Assembly: GCA_914767715.1 (NCBI GenBank)
Contig: OU612075.1
Location: 3,100,001 to 3,164,000, forward strand
Reading direction: 5' to 3'
DNA length: 64,000 nt
Origin: Membranipora membranacea
Lineage: Eukaryota; Bryozoa; Gymnolaemata; Cheilostomatida; Membraniporidae
A program made the position numbers and the translations under genes. Each line of letters opens with the position of its first letter. Positions within the stretch are counted from its first letter, which is position 1. Below the pieces are notes generated by a model, which worked only from the letters and a program-made list of their open reading frames with translations, was not told where the DNA came from and searched no databases. Shown here in pieces: positions 37,428 to 51,800 of this stretch.

Positions 37428-37949
37428 TGTATGATATTTGACATCGGCGCAGCTGTGACACTGACGTCAGAAAGTTTGTCTAAAACTTCCTGCTTATGCA
37501 CTGCAATAACAAAAACCTGTGATAATCAAAGTTGGTTTCTCCTGTCAATTAGGTGGGCAACTCCGTAACATTGATCAACCATTTATTGGCGATAGCAGGG
37601 AGGGTGATAGCGCAATGATGGAGGACCATTATGATTTTTACATGGCCCCTTAAATTATATTCTGCATAATGAGTTTGAATGCTTGATTTAATATCATTAT
37701 TACAACAGCAAAAAATTAAGAATTTCAAAAAAACATATGGTGAACCATATTAGGCGTGAGATGTATTATTTTTTCTTTCTGGATTAACACCTTTGTTATT
37801 TATTGCCCTCAATAGGACCCTCACCAATCAAAACGAATACCCTGAATATATACAGAGGGTATATACTGATTTATTTTCTGCATATGATACCGATATGATA
37901 TGATATAGGGAAGAATTCAGAACCAAAGAGCCATGATGATCATTAAAAT

Positions 37950-37955
37950 TAATAA
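37950..37955 (+). promoter_or_regulatory. Poly(A) signal of the GPCR gene
   Basis: AATAAA lies about 520 bases after the stop codon, and another AATAAA follows at 37985. Either could end the transcript. Confidence 0.5.
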
Positions 37956-39438
37956 ACTTTTGTATTTGTATCATTTTTGCATGGAATAAAATTGTGAACA
38001 TGATATTACCATGTGATTGTTGAGGAAAGGAAAAATAAAATAATGAAAATGATTTATTACTCAGCTCTAAAATTTGAAGAGCTTCATGGAAATATTGGGG
38101 ATGGCCGCTATTTGCTTGTTCAGTTTAGATCAGTTCGTTGCCTGCAATCTTGCTGTAAAGTGTTGCTCTTGTAGGTGCATGTTGCATTTTCAAATTGAGC
38201 CCCTACTAGATGCCTCATGGCCTCGACTTCACATGTTTTCCTGCTTCTTGATCATACTGTGACACCATAAATTCTAGTCTTACTTGTTACACAACGGCGA
38301 TAAGGATGGTTAAAGCTTAGGCCTGCAATGCGCACTGCCCATGCGCTACCGTACATGAATGCTGTCACAAGAGTCTGGCTTCAAGCACCGTCTCCACCTG
38401 AAACTTCACCAACCAATTCATGATCTCACTTTGGTGTGGTATCTCCCTATGCATGCTTTCTTTCCACTCCACTTTTACCGAAGAGCTAAACCTCTTGGAA
38501 GGACAACTTGCAGTCACAGCTGTTTTCATGTGCAGCTGCTATGTCTTTTCCTCGCAAATAATTATATTTGGTTTTGAAACACAGCTCTTATTAGAGACGC
38601 GTTCTATCTTAGCAATTTAATGGTGGTTTTGATTTTTGGAAGCAATACAATCGAAGTGTAATCAAAGCGTAGCTGAACATGTACACTTTGGGTAATTGAA
38701 TTGAGACTAATAACACCCCATACATGGCAATTCCCTGTGTTGCTAAACCTTCATTTGATAACCATAAGTGTTACACAGTTGGATTCATCTGGCATGTCTC
38801 CAATTTGACTTTTGCTCCTTTAACAGTGGAGTTCCTCAGCTTCTCAACACTGATAATGGCATTCACTCTATGAAGGTTAGGCGAGGAATAAGCATGTTGA
38901 GGCAGATTGGGATGAGAGACGTGACAGTCGGATTTTTAATGTGTATTTAGGCCAACAGTGGGGCCTCGTCTGTATTCTGAGTTGTGCTGGATATAAATTC
39001 TGTGGTGTTATCTACTCTTGTACCAGTCTATGTGATTCTGAATGGAGCAATATGCTTGCGTTGTGCCTTTTTTTCATTGACTGATGAGTTTTGGGTTGCT
39101 GTTGGGTTGCTGTTGTGTTGAGTTGTCTATTCATGTCGAATTCGAAACAAACAGACAATGGCATAGCCAGATCAGAAACAGACACACTGTGCACCTGTCA
39201 TGCAGCAGTACACTTCTATACAGCTGGTACTTGGAGTCAAGGATTTAGAGTAGATAAAACCAGTGATTGGTCTGAAGCCCAGACTAATGTGCATTGTAAT
39301 AGATAAAACAATATTGTCACCTCTGATTTTATTTCAGTCATATTAGCATCCATGTAAATATGTACAATGATAAGGCTCAGATGCGCACTAAGGATTGCAA
39401 AGCTACTGGCATCATTTATAAGAGAACCTGACAGTCGT

Positions 39439-39540
39439 CATGTGACAACATGTGACGAGTCACTACGACATGTGACGCGTCACTACGACATGTGACGCGT
39501 CACTACGACATGTGACGTGTCACTACAACATGAAACGTCA
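39439..39540. repeat. 20-bp tandem repeat with a TGACGCGTCA palindrome
   Basis: Units CATGTGACGCGTCACTACGA start at 39449, 39469, 39489 and 39509, with shortened or diverged copies at each end. Central variants are GAGT, GCGT and GTGT. The 10-base centre is palindromic and resembles a CRE/ATF site. It lies about 300 bases past the EMSY stop, so it may be in its 3'UTR. Confidence 0.95.
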
Positions 39541-39840
39541 GAATAAGGCAGAAAATATCCACAACAGTATGATAGGTAATGATGTTGACCATTATTACAA
39601 CAGTTTAAGCTTCATCATAGTTGCTTTATCAAAAGTTTATATACAATTTGAAGTTTCAAGTTCAAAAGAAATACAGTATTCATTCACTCCTATACATAAT
39701 GACACCTTTGCTACATGCCTGTTGCAGAATCTGCAGCAGAAGGATAGCAAAAATATCAATTATCAATATATTTACAGAAATAATACGAGGCATTGAAGGA
39801 GTTTCAAAGTAATTACAGAATTCAGTAAGATTAGGTTGTG

Positions 39841-42800
39841 CTATGAAGGCGATATCACCGGGGAACTTAACGCATCCAGCTTTGCTTTCTTAGATTCAGT
39901 TGCCTGAAATGTACAAAAGAGAACATTAGGTATTAAGAATCAACATCAACAAGTATTAACACTTAGACAAGGGTGAATGGTCTTGAATATAGTAGTCTTG
40001 ATGGACTGGTGATGATGGTTGTAATAAGTCAATTAGAAAGAGCGATGCTTTACTTAAGCAAATTATCACTCACTTGGTCTTTCAATTAGACAAAATCGCT
40101 CCCAAATCGCTCACTCAGAATGTATATAGTTATATCAAGTGACTGAGCGATCTGAAAGCGAGAGCTTAGCAGGTATCTCTCAGTGAGTTGTGACTTGTGA
40201 GTGATCAGATTGCGATTTTGGCTGTTTCTAATCGAAAGACCCCCCTGGCTGATCAACACAGTATTGAATAAGAATTTCTCGCATCTAATTCCGTGCAGCA
40301 AGTGTGGGCAACTGATCAAAACTGCATGAATTCAATTAATTAGCTTAAATATCCATAACATCTAAAATTTGATGAGACCAAGACAAACCGGGTTCAATTT
40401 CGGTCATAAGACTCACCTGTTGTAGTTTGGTCGTGACTTTTTCGTATTCTAGATTGAAGAAGACGAATACTTGTTCACAGTCTCGCCTCACATTGTGCTC
40501 AGGAGGATTATATGAGCAGCAGTTTGTGTAGATCAATAACATATCAGATCGGAACTCCTCCAATGTGTTGTACTGGTGGGCCTGGAAACAAAGTGAGAGA
40601 ACATAGTTTTACCATCGAGCAGTAAATATAAACAAGATATTAGTTGATTAGCTATGTCTGGTATGCGTAACTTACAACTGATGAACCACTATAAATCTGG
40701 AGACAATGGTATGTTGGTAGGTTTTTAAATTCGAGTCATTTTTGCCCATCAGAATAAGGTATCTGGATACAGAGACATCTGCTTTCTTATGGGGGATAAC
40801 TGAGAAGAGAAGGAAATGCATTTCATACCCATTTTTCTACTGCTGATAAAAAAACTTCACACATACCTTCAGTTTTCGCTCCACAGTTCCAAAGTCCATC
40901 GGGGTAGTAATGATGTCAGAATAGCCTGGGGCCTCATCATCTGAGACGGGTTTGAGGAACCAGGCGGCCGCCCCGTGTTCTCCCTTATTACGATTAGCTC
41001 CTCTGAACATCATAACTCTCCTCAACAACCTGAGAGGGAGAAAACTCAGTATTATAAATATTGCCAAGAATAAATAAATAAAAATATAGTCCGATATCAG
41101 GCTCCAATTGTTTAACTCCTAATTTGAATATAAGGTAATCTGTTCTTGGAGAAAATATTCATATAGGAGTTAGTATGCCAATATATTTTGTAAAATGATA
41201 CACAGTCCTAAAATTTAGAAAATTGCATTGTAGTTTTTCCATGAAGGATGAACTAATTTATAAGATAAAAAAGTTGTGAAGACATTCGAAAAAGAGGATG
41301 CACAACTCCAAAATTGGCTGGCATACTAATTGGCTCAGCTTTAGTTTTAATGTTTTGCCTTATTTGCAAGCTTTGAAGCTGTAAAGTTTGAATTCCCAGG
41401 AGAGTTAGCTGCCAGAAGTGACCTTACTTACTATCTCTCAAACTGGAGTCAGTCAGCAAATTAATTTGGTATACAACAAATACCACCTTCAGTGCCCCTT
41501 GCATTTTTTTAAGAAGGAGACCCCCAATGAATAAACCTGACATGACTGTTAGATGATCACACAACTTACCCCATAGCAGCTTTAGCCCAGCTGAGACCGG
41601 TATCAGATTTGCGACGCCGCTTTTTGCCCCGGCTGACAGATGAGGCTTTGAGAGGCGCTGAGCTGTCACCAGAGGGACTGAGCACCTGTCCGGACATGTC
41701 ATTACTGTTCTCATCATCATCCGGTCCTGAATCCTCCTCTCCACCACTCTGTAGAAGAAGGAAAATAAATATAATCTACACTGATTATCGGTGTAATTCT
41801 GAGCTGTAAATACTAGAGGGCTTTTGTGAGGTTCAGTTTTGAGAATCATTCATAGCAAAAGATCGTATTTCAAAAACAGCTTCAACCAGGCACAAGTAAA
41901 TTTTGAGAAAAAACAACCGCTTTACAACAGTACTCACTGTAATTATCTGCAATTCCATGCGCAACTTAATGCTGCAACAGGTGAATTTTGAGTATTTGTA
42001 CCATATTCCCCTCCTTGAAAAATTTGAGGGAGGGAGTGGGAACAATAAACTCACCATATTATCAGTGTTTCTGGGTCCGTTACTCGACGCCATGGAATGT
42101 CCGCTATCTGCCAGCCAATCATTAGAGTTATCCTCCTCCGGCTGTGGAAGTTGTCCATCACCGCTACCATCAGTTGAGTGTCGCTTAGCTGTCACATCTG
42201 TGACTGCAGGCTCTGATATGCCGTTCACAGCACAAGGGGAGGTTTCCTTGACTGGGGATTTCTGTAACACTAGTAAGGGTGGTCTAAGCTCAGCTGATGG
42301 TTTGGTTGGAGGCGTACTGGCAGCTGGTTCTTCTGTTTTGTCGCCACCCTCTTCATCTGGTGTTTTGGAAGCTTTGCTTGGCGGAGTGCTTGGAGCAGGT
42401 GCTTGATCCTTGTCACCATCTAAATCTGTTGTGATTGGCTGACCGGGCTCAGTAGAATTTGGCAGTTCAGTTGGCAGTGGTGATGAGGTAGACTTTGTTT
42501 GGTCATTCAAGGCTTCAGTTTTGTTGGCAGGAGGGCTGATTGGCGGCGTAGTTTCAGTTACTACCTTAGGAGCTATACTACTAGAATTGTTTGTGACGAC
42601 TTCTGCTACACTTGACCCGTTCCCTGTGTTCACAACAGGCTTATCGATAGTAGCTGGTTGGGTCTTAATCTCTGCATTTAAATTATTAGCTGTGACACTA
42701 TTTCTACCGTTCCTTGGTCGATACACTTTATCATATTTCCTCGCTATTAGCGGCGGAGACAACTCTAAGTCAGTATCAGGCGGTAACTCCACGTCTGAGT

Positions 42801-45800
42801 CTGCGCTTTCTTTTAACGAAGAGCTCATTGTTTTGCTAGCCGCTGTTGGATTCTGATTGAAAGTCTTACCCGCCCTGTCATTGTTAGCTGACTGAGAAGA
42901 GGATATATCAGTCATTGACTCATGTACTTTGCTTTTAGCGTCTGATACCATTGGTAAACTGATATCAGCCTTTGAGAAAGTTTTAGGGTCGATACTTGGA
43001 TGTCGGTTGATGTTTTTGTTGCCCAGTTTCGTAGTATTGTCTGTTGCAGTCGGATCAGGCTTTTCAGGTTCTAAGATTTGAGGGAGATCCGACTCGTTGG
43101 AAATAGCTGAGTTAGGTAGAGTATTAAGTTCACTTTGCATAAGAGTATCTAAGTTTTTCGAGTTTTTTGATTGTAAGTTTTCTGAGGAAGCCTTGAGGGT
43201 GACACTATCGGATGGCGCAGTTTGTTTTGATATCACATTACTACCATTATTCGCCGGCAAAGTATCACCACTTGCTGAACTAGTATCAAGCAAACCAACA
43301 TCAGCAATTGATTCACTGTTTTCTAATCCTAACGTCACAATATCATTACGCTCTGAGGGCGGTACATCAGAGTTTTCAGTTACTATCTGTTCCATCGATA
43401 CAAGATCTGAAACCAGATCCTGAAACGATTCACTATCAGAGCTCTTTTGGTCTATGAGCTCTTGTGTGACTGTCTGTTTAATATCTACATGACTCTCATT
43501 GGACATCATTGCGGTTTTCCCACTTTCCAAGTGAGGTGTAAAATGTTGTGACACTGTCAAGTCTTGGTCTTTATCACTTGATTGTTCACTGTTAGTACTC
43601 TCTTGAGTAACTAAAGGTTTTGGTGTCTCAGTTTTGTCGGATGAGTTAGTAGGATGGGCTGATAGGCCCGCAGTTTTGTCAGCTACGCTGCTTCCAGGTA
43701 ACACTGTATTCTTGTTAGGTACATTGTTACTTGGTAACACATCCTGCACAGTCATAATGACAGTAGTAGCCTGCTCCTTGACAAACTTTTTCACTAGACT
43801 GTTAACTGCAGCGGTAGGTTCTTTCTGTGGACAAAAGATCAAAAATTTGGTTACAACAAAAGGATGCTCCATAGAAAAATAAGTCTAATCAAACTGAATT
43901 AAGGATGATATGGAAATCAGGGCAGCTAACTTGATCAATTTCATTTCGACATCACCTATTAAAACAAATCTCATGTGTATATTTTGACTAGCTCCCAATC
44001 TTATCATAAATCGAAGATCACTTACTTGCTTTGCGTTAGAGCTGGGATTAGATGCTATCTTAGTATCAGGTTGGTTTGCTAGCTTCGCCCCCGTACCATG
44101 AGCGTCAGTCGCTGATTGCATGATAGGTTTATTGTCTTTTACTGGAGTGGTAGGCTGACCTATCCCAGGTGGGAGTATCAGTATCTTAGTGTCAATCAGA
44201 GGAGACGGTGAAATGTCACCTGATGTCGCACCTGTCGCTGATATAGATGGTGTAGTAGTTGTGACACTTGTGACAGTTGTCACAGCAGTCCTGACAGAAG
44301 GCTGGCTTATAGTCCGTTCTATTTTTAGAACTTTAGGTTGGAGCTCTATGGATTTGGATGTATTGACGGTAGTGTTGGTTAGACTCCAGGTTTTCTGAGG
44401 TTGTATTGCTTGTTTGCCTGTTATTGTTATGCTGCCTCCTGAGGTGCCGACATGGTTATGACTGATTGATATGGCTGGGAGTATTCTGATAGGCTCTTTA
44501 CCTTTAGGTAATATTGTTTGCCCACTGGCATTGTTTGCTAGTATAGACTGAGTCCCACTGCTTTGCTGTGGGCTACTGCTTGGAGGTGGGGTGGGTGCCA
44601 GGTTGGGTAAGGTGGGTGTGGGAGTCCGCCGGTCTGAAGTCTGAGCTAACATAGAGTTAGCCTGTGCCAGTAAGGAGGTGGCCTTATCCAGACCAGCGTC
44701 TAGAATACTACCACTACCACCCCCTCCTGTCTTATCGTGCATGTCTGAGTCCTGAGGGGGTATGAATGGTATCTCTCCGCTCAGTATCGCTTCAGCTATA
44801 ATAAATATTAATATCTTTATTATGATATCTGATTTGTAAAAACTCTCAGAACCATTTTTCACAGCTAGCAGTAACTTTAGAACTCAAACTGTTCCCAACA
44901 GGTTACCAAATTCATGTTCTCTTACTAACAACATCAAAACTTCATCATCTCTAACCAAGTTTTCAACATAATGTGATCCTATGATTTTCATTCTTAACCT
45001 CCAGGCTCTAGGAGTCTGAAATTAGATCGCAGAAAATACAAGGACATGCTGAGATACTACCGATAACCAACAACTCGTACAGAGGCAGCCCAAAAGGATT
45101 ACCAAAGGATCCATTCACTATTGAAACATACAAGTACAGTACAAGTGCATACAGTACAAAAAGTCATCTATTAGTTTCGGCTCGTAATGTTGACAGCTTA
45201 CCTTGTGAGACATGAAACGTAGCGTTATCCCCACTGCTACTCCATATTGGCATACCATCAGTCCAGGAAGTGGGCGTGTTTACTGAGCTCGCTACTACGG
45301 GCTCATCTTCATCGATAAACTCATAAGGGTCAAGGTTTATCTGAGCCTCAGCCAATGCACTCGAGAAAATATCTGAAAACGAAAATTAACTGATTTCATG
45401 ATCACACATGAACTTATTTCAGACATTGCACAGGCAAGCAAATGTCAGAACTGAATCCATGTATTGCATAGGCCTACATGGGCATTGAAATAGAATTGAA
45501 AAATATGTCGAGATTTTGAATCGAATGAGAACCGGATGGAGCTTTCACAACTGTGGTGGAGACGGGCTTCTTAATCATGTCGAAAGCTAGAACAAGAACA
45601 AGCAAGAACAACTGCAGCGGTCGTCCTTACTACCAGTCATCTCAACAGATGAACAAGAGTTCTAGTTTCGAAATTTAGTTCTGTTGACAAATCACATGAC
45701 CAGCAAATAATAACAAATAAGATGAGTGTAAAAGCCTAAACGTAAAGATGTCTCCATACAAACTTTTAAGCAAAGTGAGAGGAAAACTCTCATATTATAT

Positions 45801-48800
45801 GCCCCTGGTACTAGATCACAATAGTTTGTAGACACTGACCTATTTTAGGAGGGTCAGAGGTGGATTGGTTAGCCTCAGCACCAGATGTTTGAGCTGATAT
45901 GATTGTTGGGACGTTAGAAGAGGAGGAACCAGAGCTAGATGTAATCCATGCAGAAGTACCTGTCAAAATAATATCGAAACAGTCAATCAAAGCAACTATT
46001 GGACTGTGTATCATTTTACAAAATAAATTGCTCATACATCAAATGTTACATAATATATTTGCCTTTCCATTTCTCAACCAGATCATATAGGCCGGTATTT
46101 AAGGCCTTTAATAGTGATTGAGAGACCACAAAGCGATCATATGATACAGGTTTTTAACAAAGACATAGAGTCGTGAGTCAAACAGCTAAGACAATCGCCC
46201 GTGATTGACCCATACTGCTCACATATCCCCGCACTGACATCAAGACTACACTATTATCATGTGCATCTCTGATCCTTAGAGCCAATTTAGTACAAATACC
46301 TAACATGTACCCGCCCCTGATTAGTTAAATTAAAATTGGGTCATCGCACCAAATTCCTTGTGATGGTACTCATGCTAAGTTTTTTGTTTGTTTGTATAGA
46401 CTTTAATGCCTGTCAATACGGTAAGGTAAATAAGACAGTTCATTCTTTATCGATCAGAGACATACTTGCAATAGTATATCATCAGTGTGCTCCTATCCCA
46501 CACACACCCCTACCTGATGTAGTATTAGAAGCTGCCCCTCCACGGTTAGAGGGTAGTGAGGTGACGACTATCTGACTATGACTCTGAGGCTCAGAGCTAG
46601 ACGAGGAGGCGGAGCCACTGATAGACTGTGCCGCCCTCTGCTGCTCGGCAGAGTGTATTAAGTTAGCCAGTATAGAAGGCTTATTATAATCTGAACTCTA
46701 CAAGAGAAAACGACATATCACTATAAAATAATGATGGTATAGAAGAGGATTATACATAATCTAATGGGCAATTGAATTGCAGCTTAGCGAAAGTTTTATG
46801 TTTTTATGCTTTTATGCTTTATGTAACACATTGATTGAACTGAAAGAAAAAACATGATCTTTAGGCGGAGTTAGTCCCGTCAACAAAAAGAGCCTCGGTA
46901 AAAAGTCAGAAACCCTTCTATCATTCCCCACGCTGGTATCATACCTTGATGCTCATAGTGATGGGACTGCCTCCTGCCGTCAAGCTTTTGATTGATGTGG
47001 TGAGATTAGATTTGAGAGGTTTGACCGTTACGTCTCCTTTCTGTATAAAACTGACAAGGTCCTTCTCGTTGATGCCCGCGGATGTTTTCACTATTGTGGC
47101 TGGCTGCCTGCCAGGAGTCGGCTGCTGTACAATCACTACATTACCTGTAAGCAGGAAGTACAATTATGTAAGCATGTATGTACATGCGTACGTGCGTGCG
47201 TGGGTATGTATGTGTGTATGTAGGATACAAAGTATAATATAAACACACACATATAATCCTCTGCATGAAAAGGTGACTCCAAAAGAAGGTTATTTGAAAC
47301 AATTAAACTTGGCAGCAGCACGGAAAGATGTGTTTCATTCTGTAAAGTATATGGTGGGTAGGGCTAGTACTAATATTTATAATATTAAAAGTCATGACAG
47401 TAGTGTGTTCTGTTTAGAGACAAACACACTATTCAATAATCTGAGTGGACAGTTCGCACATTAATTATGATAAGATGCTCAAAATTATATAGCTATTCTC
47501 AGTTAGACAGTTGCAGGGAATTCAGTAACCTTGCAATAAGACAAACATCTTTAGTTTGATCAGATACTTACCAGATTTTCCCGTAGTAGTGGTGATAGTC
47601 TGACTAGTCACACTGCCCACACTAGATACTGTGTGTGTCTGAGCTCCTAGTATTCTCTGGTTTGGGGGCGTACCAATAACCCGTCCCTGTCCCACAGTCC
47701 TCACAGGTACCTTACCGCTTATCTGCTGACCCTGACTAGCCCCAACCACAGTACCTCCAGGCCCGATCACCTTACCAGTGTTTATACTGATCACCTTACC
47801 AGAGGATATTGCAACCGCACCTGTTGAAGTGAAAAAAAGATATCAAATTGAAAATAATTATCAGGCTCTGACGGCAAAGGTAAAGTCACAGGAGGAAAAA
47901 AACCTGCTCAGAAGGGTTACCAAATTTAAGGGAAAATATTCAGTAGATGTTTTTTGATAATATATGAAGGATAAAGGGAATTTTCCCTTAGCATTGGAGT
48001 ATTGATTGAGAAAATAAAATCAGTAGCAAGAACTTGACCATGGCATACGCAAGGACAGTAGATGATTGTTATAACCGTACCCATATAAGTAAGTATTTAT
48101 ATATTTATGATGATTGTACATACCAGCAGAGTTGGCTATGACAGTATTACGAGGTAGTGTACTTGGTGACTGATGAGATAGCCCTACTGATGATGTATTA
48201 CTGCCGCTGTGTGTACTAGCTGTGACCAGTGTTCCTCCGACACTACTACCCGCTGATGTCACAACCACAATCGGCGCCGTGCTGCCAGTGGAAGGCTTGG
48301 GCAGCAACTTACTACCGCTAGATGTGATTATCTTCATGGCTGTAATCAATGTGAAAAATATTCACTGATGAAAACAATCCCATGTAAAGATTTATGAAAT
48401 ACCAGCAGAGATCATACGCAACACAAATATATCTGATTATTGGCTCTAACCCCTCCAAAGAGTCTTGCGAATGGCTCTTTATTGGTCGCTCTGTGAAATT
48501 CCCGATGGTTATTGCTGGGAGATGACATTGCTAAGCATTATTGCAAAGTCAGATAAATACCAACAAGGATGCTAATGCGGCATTTATATGATTACGCTAT
48601 TATCAATAATCATGTAACACTACATAAGAACTAACATCATTATTTTAGATATTGTGGTCAATCACAATACGCAACAGTATCCAATGTCACATCAGGGGAT
48701 TAGTCAAAATAGAATGTGACAAAAAATGGACAAAGAGCAGGGCACACAATATGACATGTGTAAATTCTCGATTGTTTCCTGAATGAGGAACTTAAAAATG

Positions 48801-51800
48801 ATGCAGGGGCAGGAAAGAATGCAGCCTGAGTTGCTTTCTTTTGGGTTCATTTTGCACGAGACCTCTCACACATACCTCCTTCTTGTTTGATATGTATGCC
48901 TGGTTTGCCAGCTACAGTCCTGGTTGTTGTAATACCCTGAGCCCCGACCGGTATGACCATACCAGGCCGGCTCACTGTGATTGTGGTTGGTTTAGTTAGC
49001 CCTCCTGTGAGACGAGGGGTGGCCGTCAGGGTGGCCTTAGCCCGAGGTCTCTGTACTGTTAGACCCTGCGCAGTGTGTATACTTGGACCTGCAAATAAGA
49101 AACATTGATGTCATGATAATCGATTTTAGATTGAATACTGGCAGTTTCGAGTTTGACTATTAATGCATAACTACAAGATCGGGACAAAATCAAGTGATTT
49201 AACTTTTGTAGCGACTGCAATAGATCATCATCGAGGTATAAATGATGTATTCAACATGACCTATCTACAGTATAAAGTACCGTCATGGTTTGTAGCTAAC
49301 AGTCATTCATCCTATGATGGCCAGAATGGCAATAAAAAACATAATAACTGATATTATCCAGATGCAACATAGTGGATAATACAGGTTTTCATGAATCATG
49401 ATAAATAGTAAGGTTATAATATGGGCACATTTAATCAACTCACTGGCATTGCGAAGCAAAAATTTTACAGATATATTGAAGGGAAAAACACTAGAAGAGT
49501 TTGTCTGAAAGCAGTGGAAACCCAAAACATCGCAACATTTTTTCCCCGAAGGTTGAGGATCATTCCGTGGTCAGGATTTTTATTTGTAAAATGTTGGCCA
49601 GATCCAAACACCGTTAAGAGAAGCTCCTAGTTGGTGTTTCTAATCGCCTAAAAATTAATGTAATTTATACAAACCTGCAGTGATAGAGTTATCCCCTCCG
49701 GCCTGAGTGTTAGCATTAGCTGGATAGACCACAGAAGTTCTGGTATGTGACGTGATAGGGGTGACAGATTTAACTATAGGTACTGTACTGTTAGCTGATT
49801 TCAGACTTGCTGTACTCGATATAGACTGCCCAGTACTCGATACAAGTATCACCTGAAATTAGAATTGTGAGCAATGTATCATCAAAATCGACGGAGACTC
49901 CCAATAATCCTTATTTTGAATCAGTGAAAACGGAGACCCAGAATTCAAAGCTGATTTAAATGGTATTCTAGCTTAATACTATCCACAAACATAATAGTAG
50001 GCATATATAATATAAACCAACCACAAACTTAGGGAGGGGGAAAGTCATGACAATAAGCAATAAAAATTAGGTAAAAAAAATCATCTTCAATCAATAGTGA
50101 GAAAACTCATAAAATCAGGATATAGTTTTTGTGGATAAAATTTGTTTGGGGTTACTTCAGTATAAATACACAACTTACCTTCTGAGCGGAGGAGAGGGCA
50201 GGTTTACTCAAAGTTATTTTCATAGGAGTAGTTGCCTGCCCTCTGTTCACTATAGGTTTATTAGTAGTAGCCACCGTCTCAGTGGAGGCGATTCGTCTTC
50301 TCTTGGCTCCTGTGATATCTTCATCTTCATCAAGATTGAGACCACCTAAAATCATTGAGAAAACAGTGAGTCCAGTATCCGTCGGTTACTATGACAACGA
50401 GCAAGCTTATGTACTATCAGGGTTCAACACATTCAACAAACCATTGTAACGTGGTGCAGCTAACTTTGTGTAAAGTACAAGCATTTATCATTATCAGTGA
50501 ACATTTTATATGCCATGCTCTATTTACACATCATAAAAAATTGTCCAGCAATAACTGAGTGATACCAATTAAATGCCGCTTTTCTGTTGTAATGTCGCCA
50601 TTTCTTTTCAATATCAGTAAGGTTTGTATCAATGAATGACAACATAATTTAATTTTTTTGGTAATAAACTCAATTCAATGACAAGAATCCTGCAATTTTG
50701 AAAGAAGTTACTAAATTCAATTCTGTGTAATGTTTCATTAGCTAGGTCATCAAACAATGCACTGCCCGCGCCACAATAAATACCGAATTTCAACCAACTG
50801 GAGATGACAATGATGGTGGAAACATGAATTTGTCATAATCTGGAAAACACACCAATATCATAGATGAGACCCACCAGTCCTACCTTTGATATGAATTGAT
50901 GTCCCACTTGGCAGCACGACGACATTAGTGTTAGGACTCTGCGCCCTGCTGTACTTAGTGACGGGGGCCGGTGTGGTCGTCCCCACAGCGTATGTCGGGG
51001 AAGTGAGGTTAGGACTAGTAACTGTTGGTGACTGAGCCACAGAAGGCGGAGGAGGTGGGCTGAAGAGTGACCCTTGGGCTGTAAAATTCTCCCTATTTCC
51101 TGTCAGTGACGGCAGAGGCAACAAGGAATTCTTCTCAGACTAAAGTACAATAAAATTGCATAAACGTCATAACTTCAAGAATTTCAAGTTTGAGTAAAAA
51201 AAAACAAATGATGACCACAGTTTGAGCTACTGGCACCTGCTTTTCAGCTCATCTTAATCAACAGAATCAATGTTATAATCCACCGTAACAGTTCCTACTC
51301 TACACTGGTCGCAGTGCTCAACTCTATGAATGGTCTTAGCACACCAAAAGCATATTGATAATGAAGGCAGCACAATACATTTAATCAAGATACTATTACA
51401 TCACTTTACCTGTTTGATGGAAAGGTGATCAGCTGCTAGAGTATAAGCTGTCTGTGCAGGAGGTCTGGGCATTAGGGGAGCCATCCTCCGTCCCTCTATC
51501 AACCATTCGTTGTCATGATTGGCGCCGACCATGCTAAAAAACAACACACCAACACTCTGTTAGAATCGACGACACATTATGCAAGGCTCATAAGCTACGG
51601 CACAGTGAGACATTCTGGGTAACTTAAATAGTATATTATTCAACATCATAATGGTCCTGTCTGATTGTCTAGAGTGGAATTCTCCCTGATCACACTGCGT
51701 TATAGACATGAGACATTATTGAGTGTGCTGGTGCCAGCTAGTAAAATAAACCAAATATCTTGGCATTGCTCAACTGGATGATTAACAGTTGTAGCGGCAA

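Larger units (their letters stand above)
37428..39840. other. Convergent intergenic region, GPCR to EMSY
   Basis: It contains the GPCR 3'UTR (AATAAA at 37950), a 20-bp tandem repeat at 39439-39540 and the EMSY 3'UTR from the other strand. Short reading frames here lack domain-like composition, and I do not support any as a gene. Confidence 0.6.

Noticed and set aside
41903-43423. Several + strand frames of 100-170 codons opposite EMSY
   Set aside because: They are antisense shadows of the large EMSY exon 43824-42055, whose reading frame is supported by splice phase on both sides.
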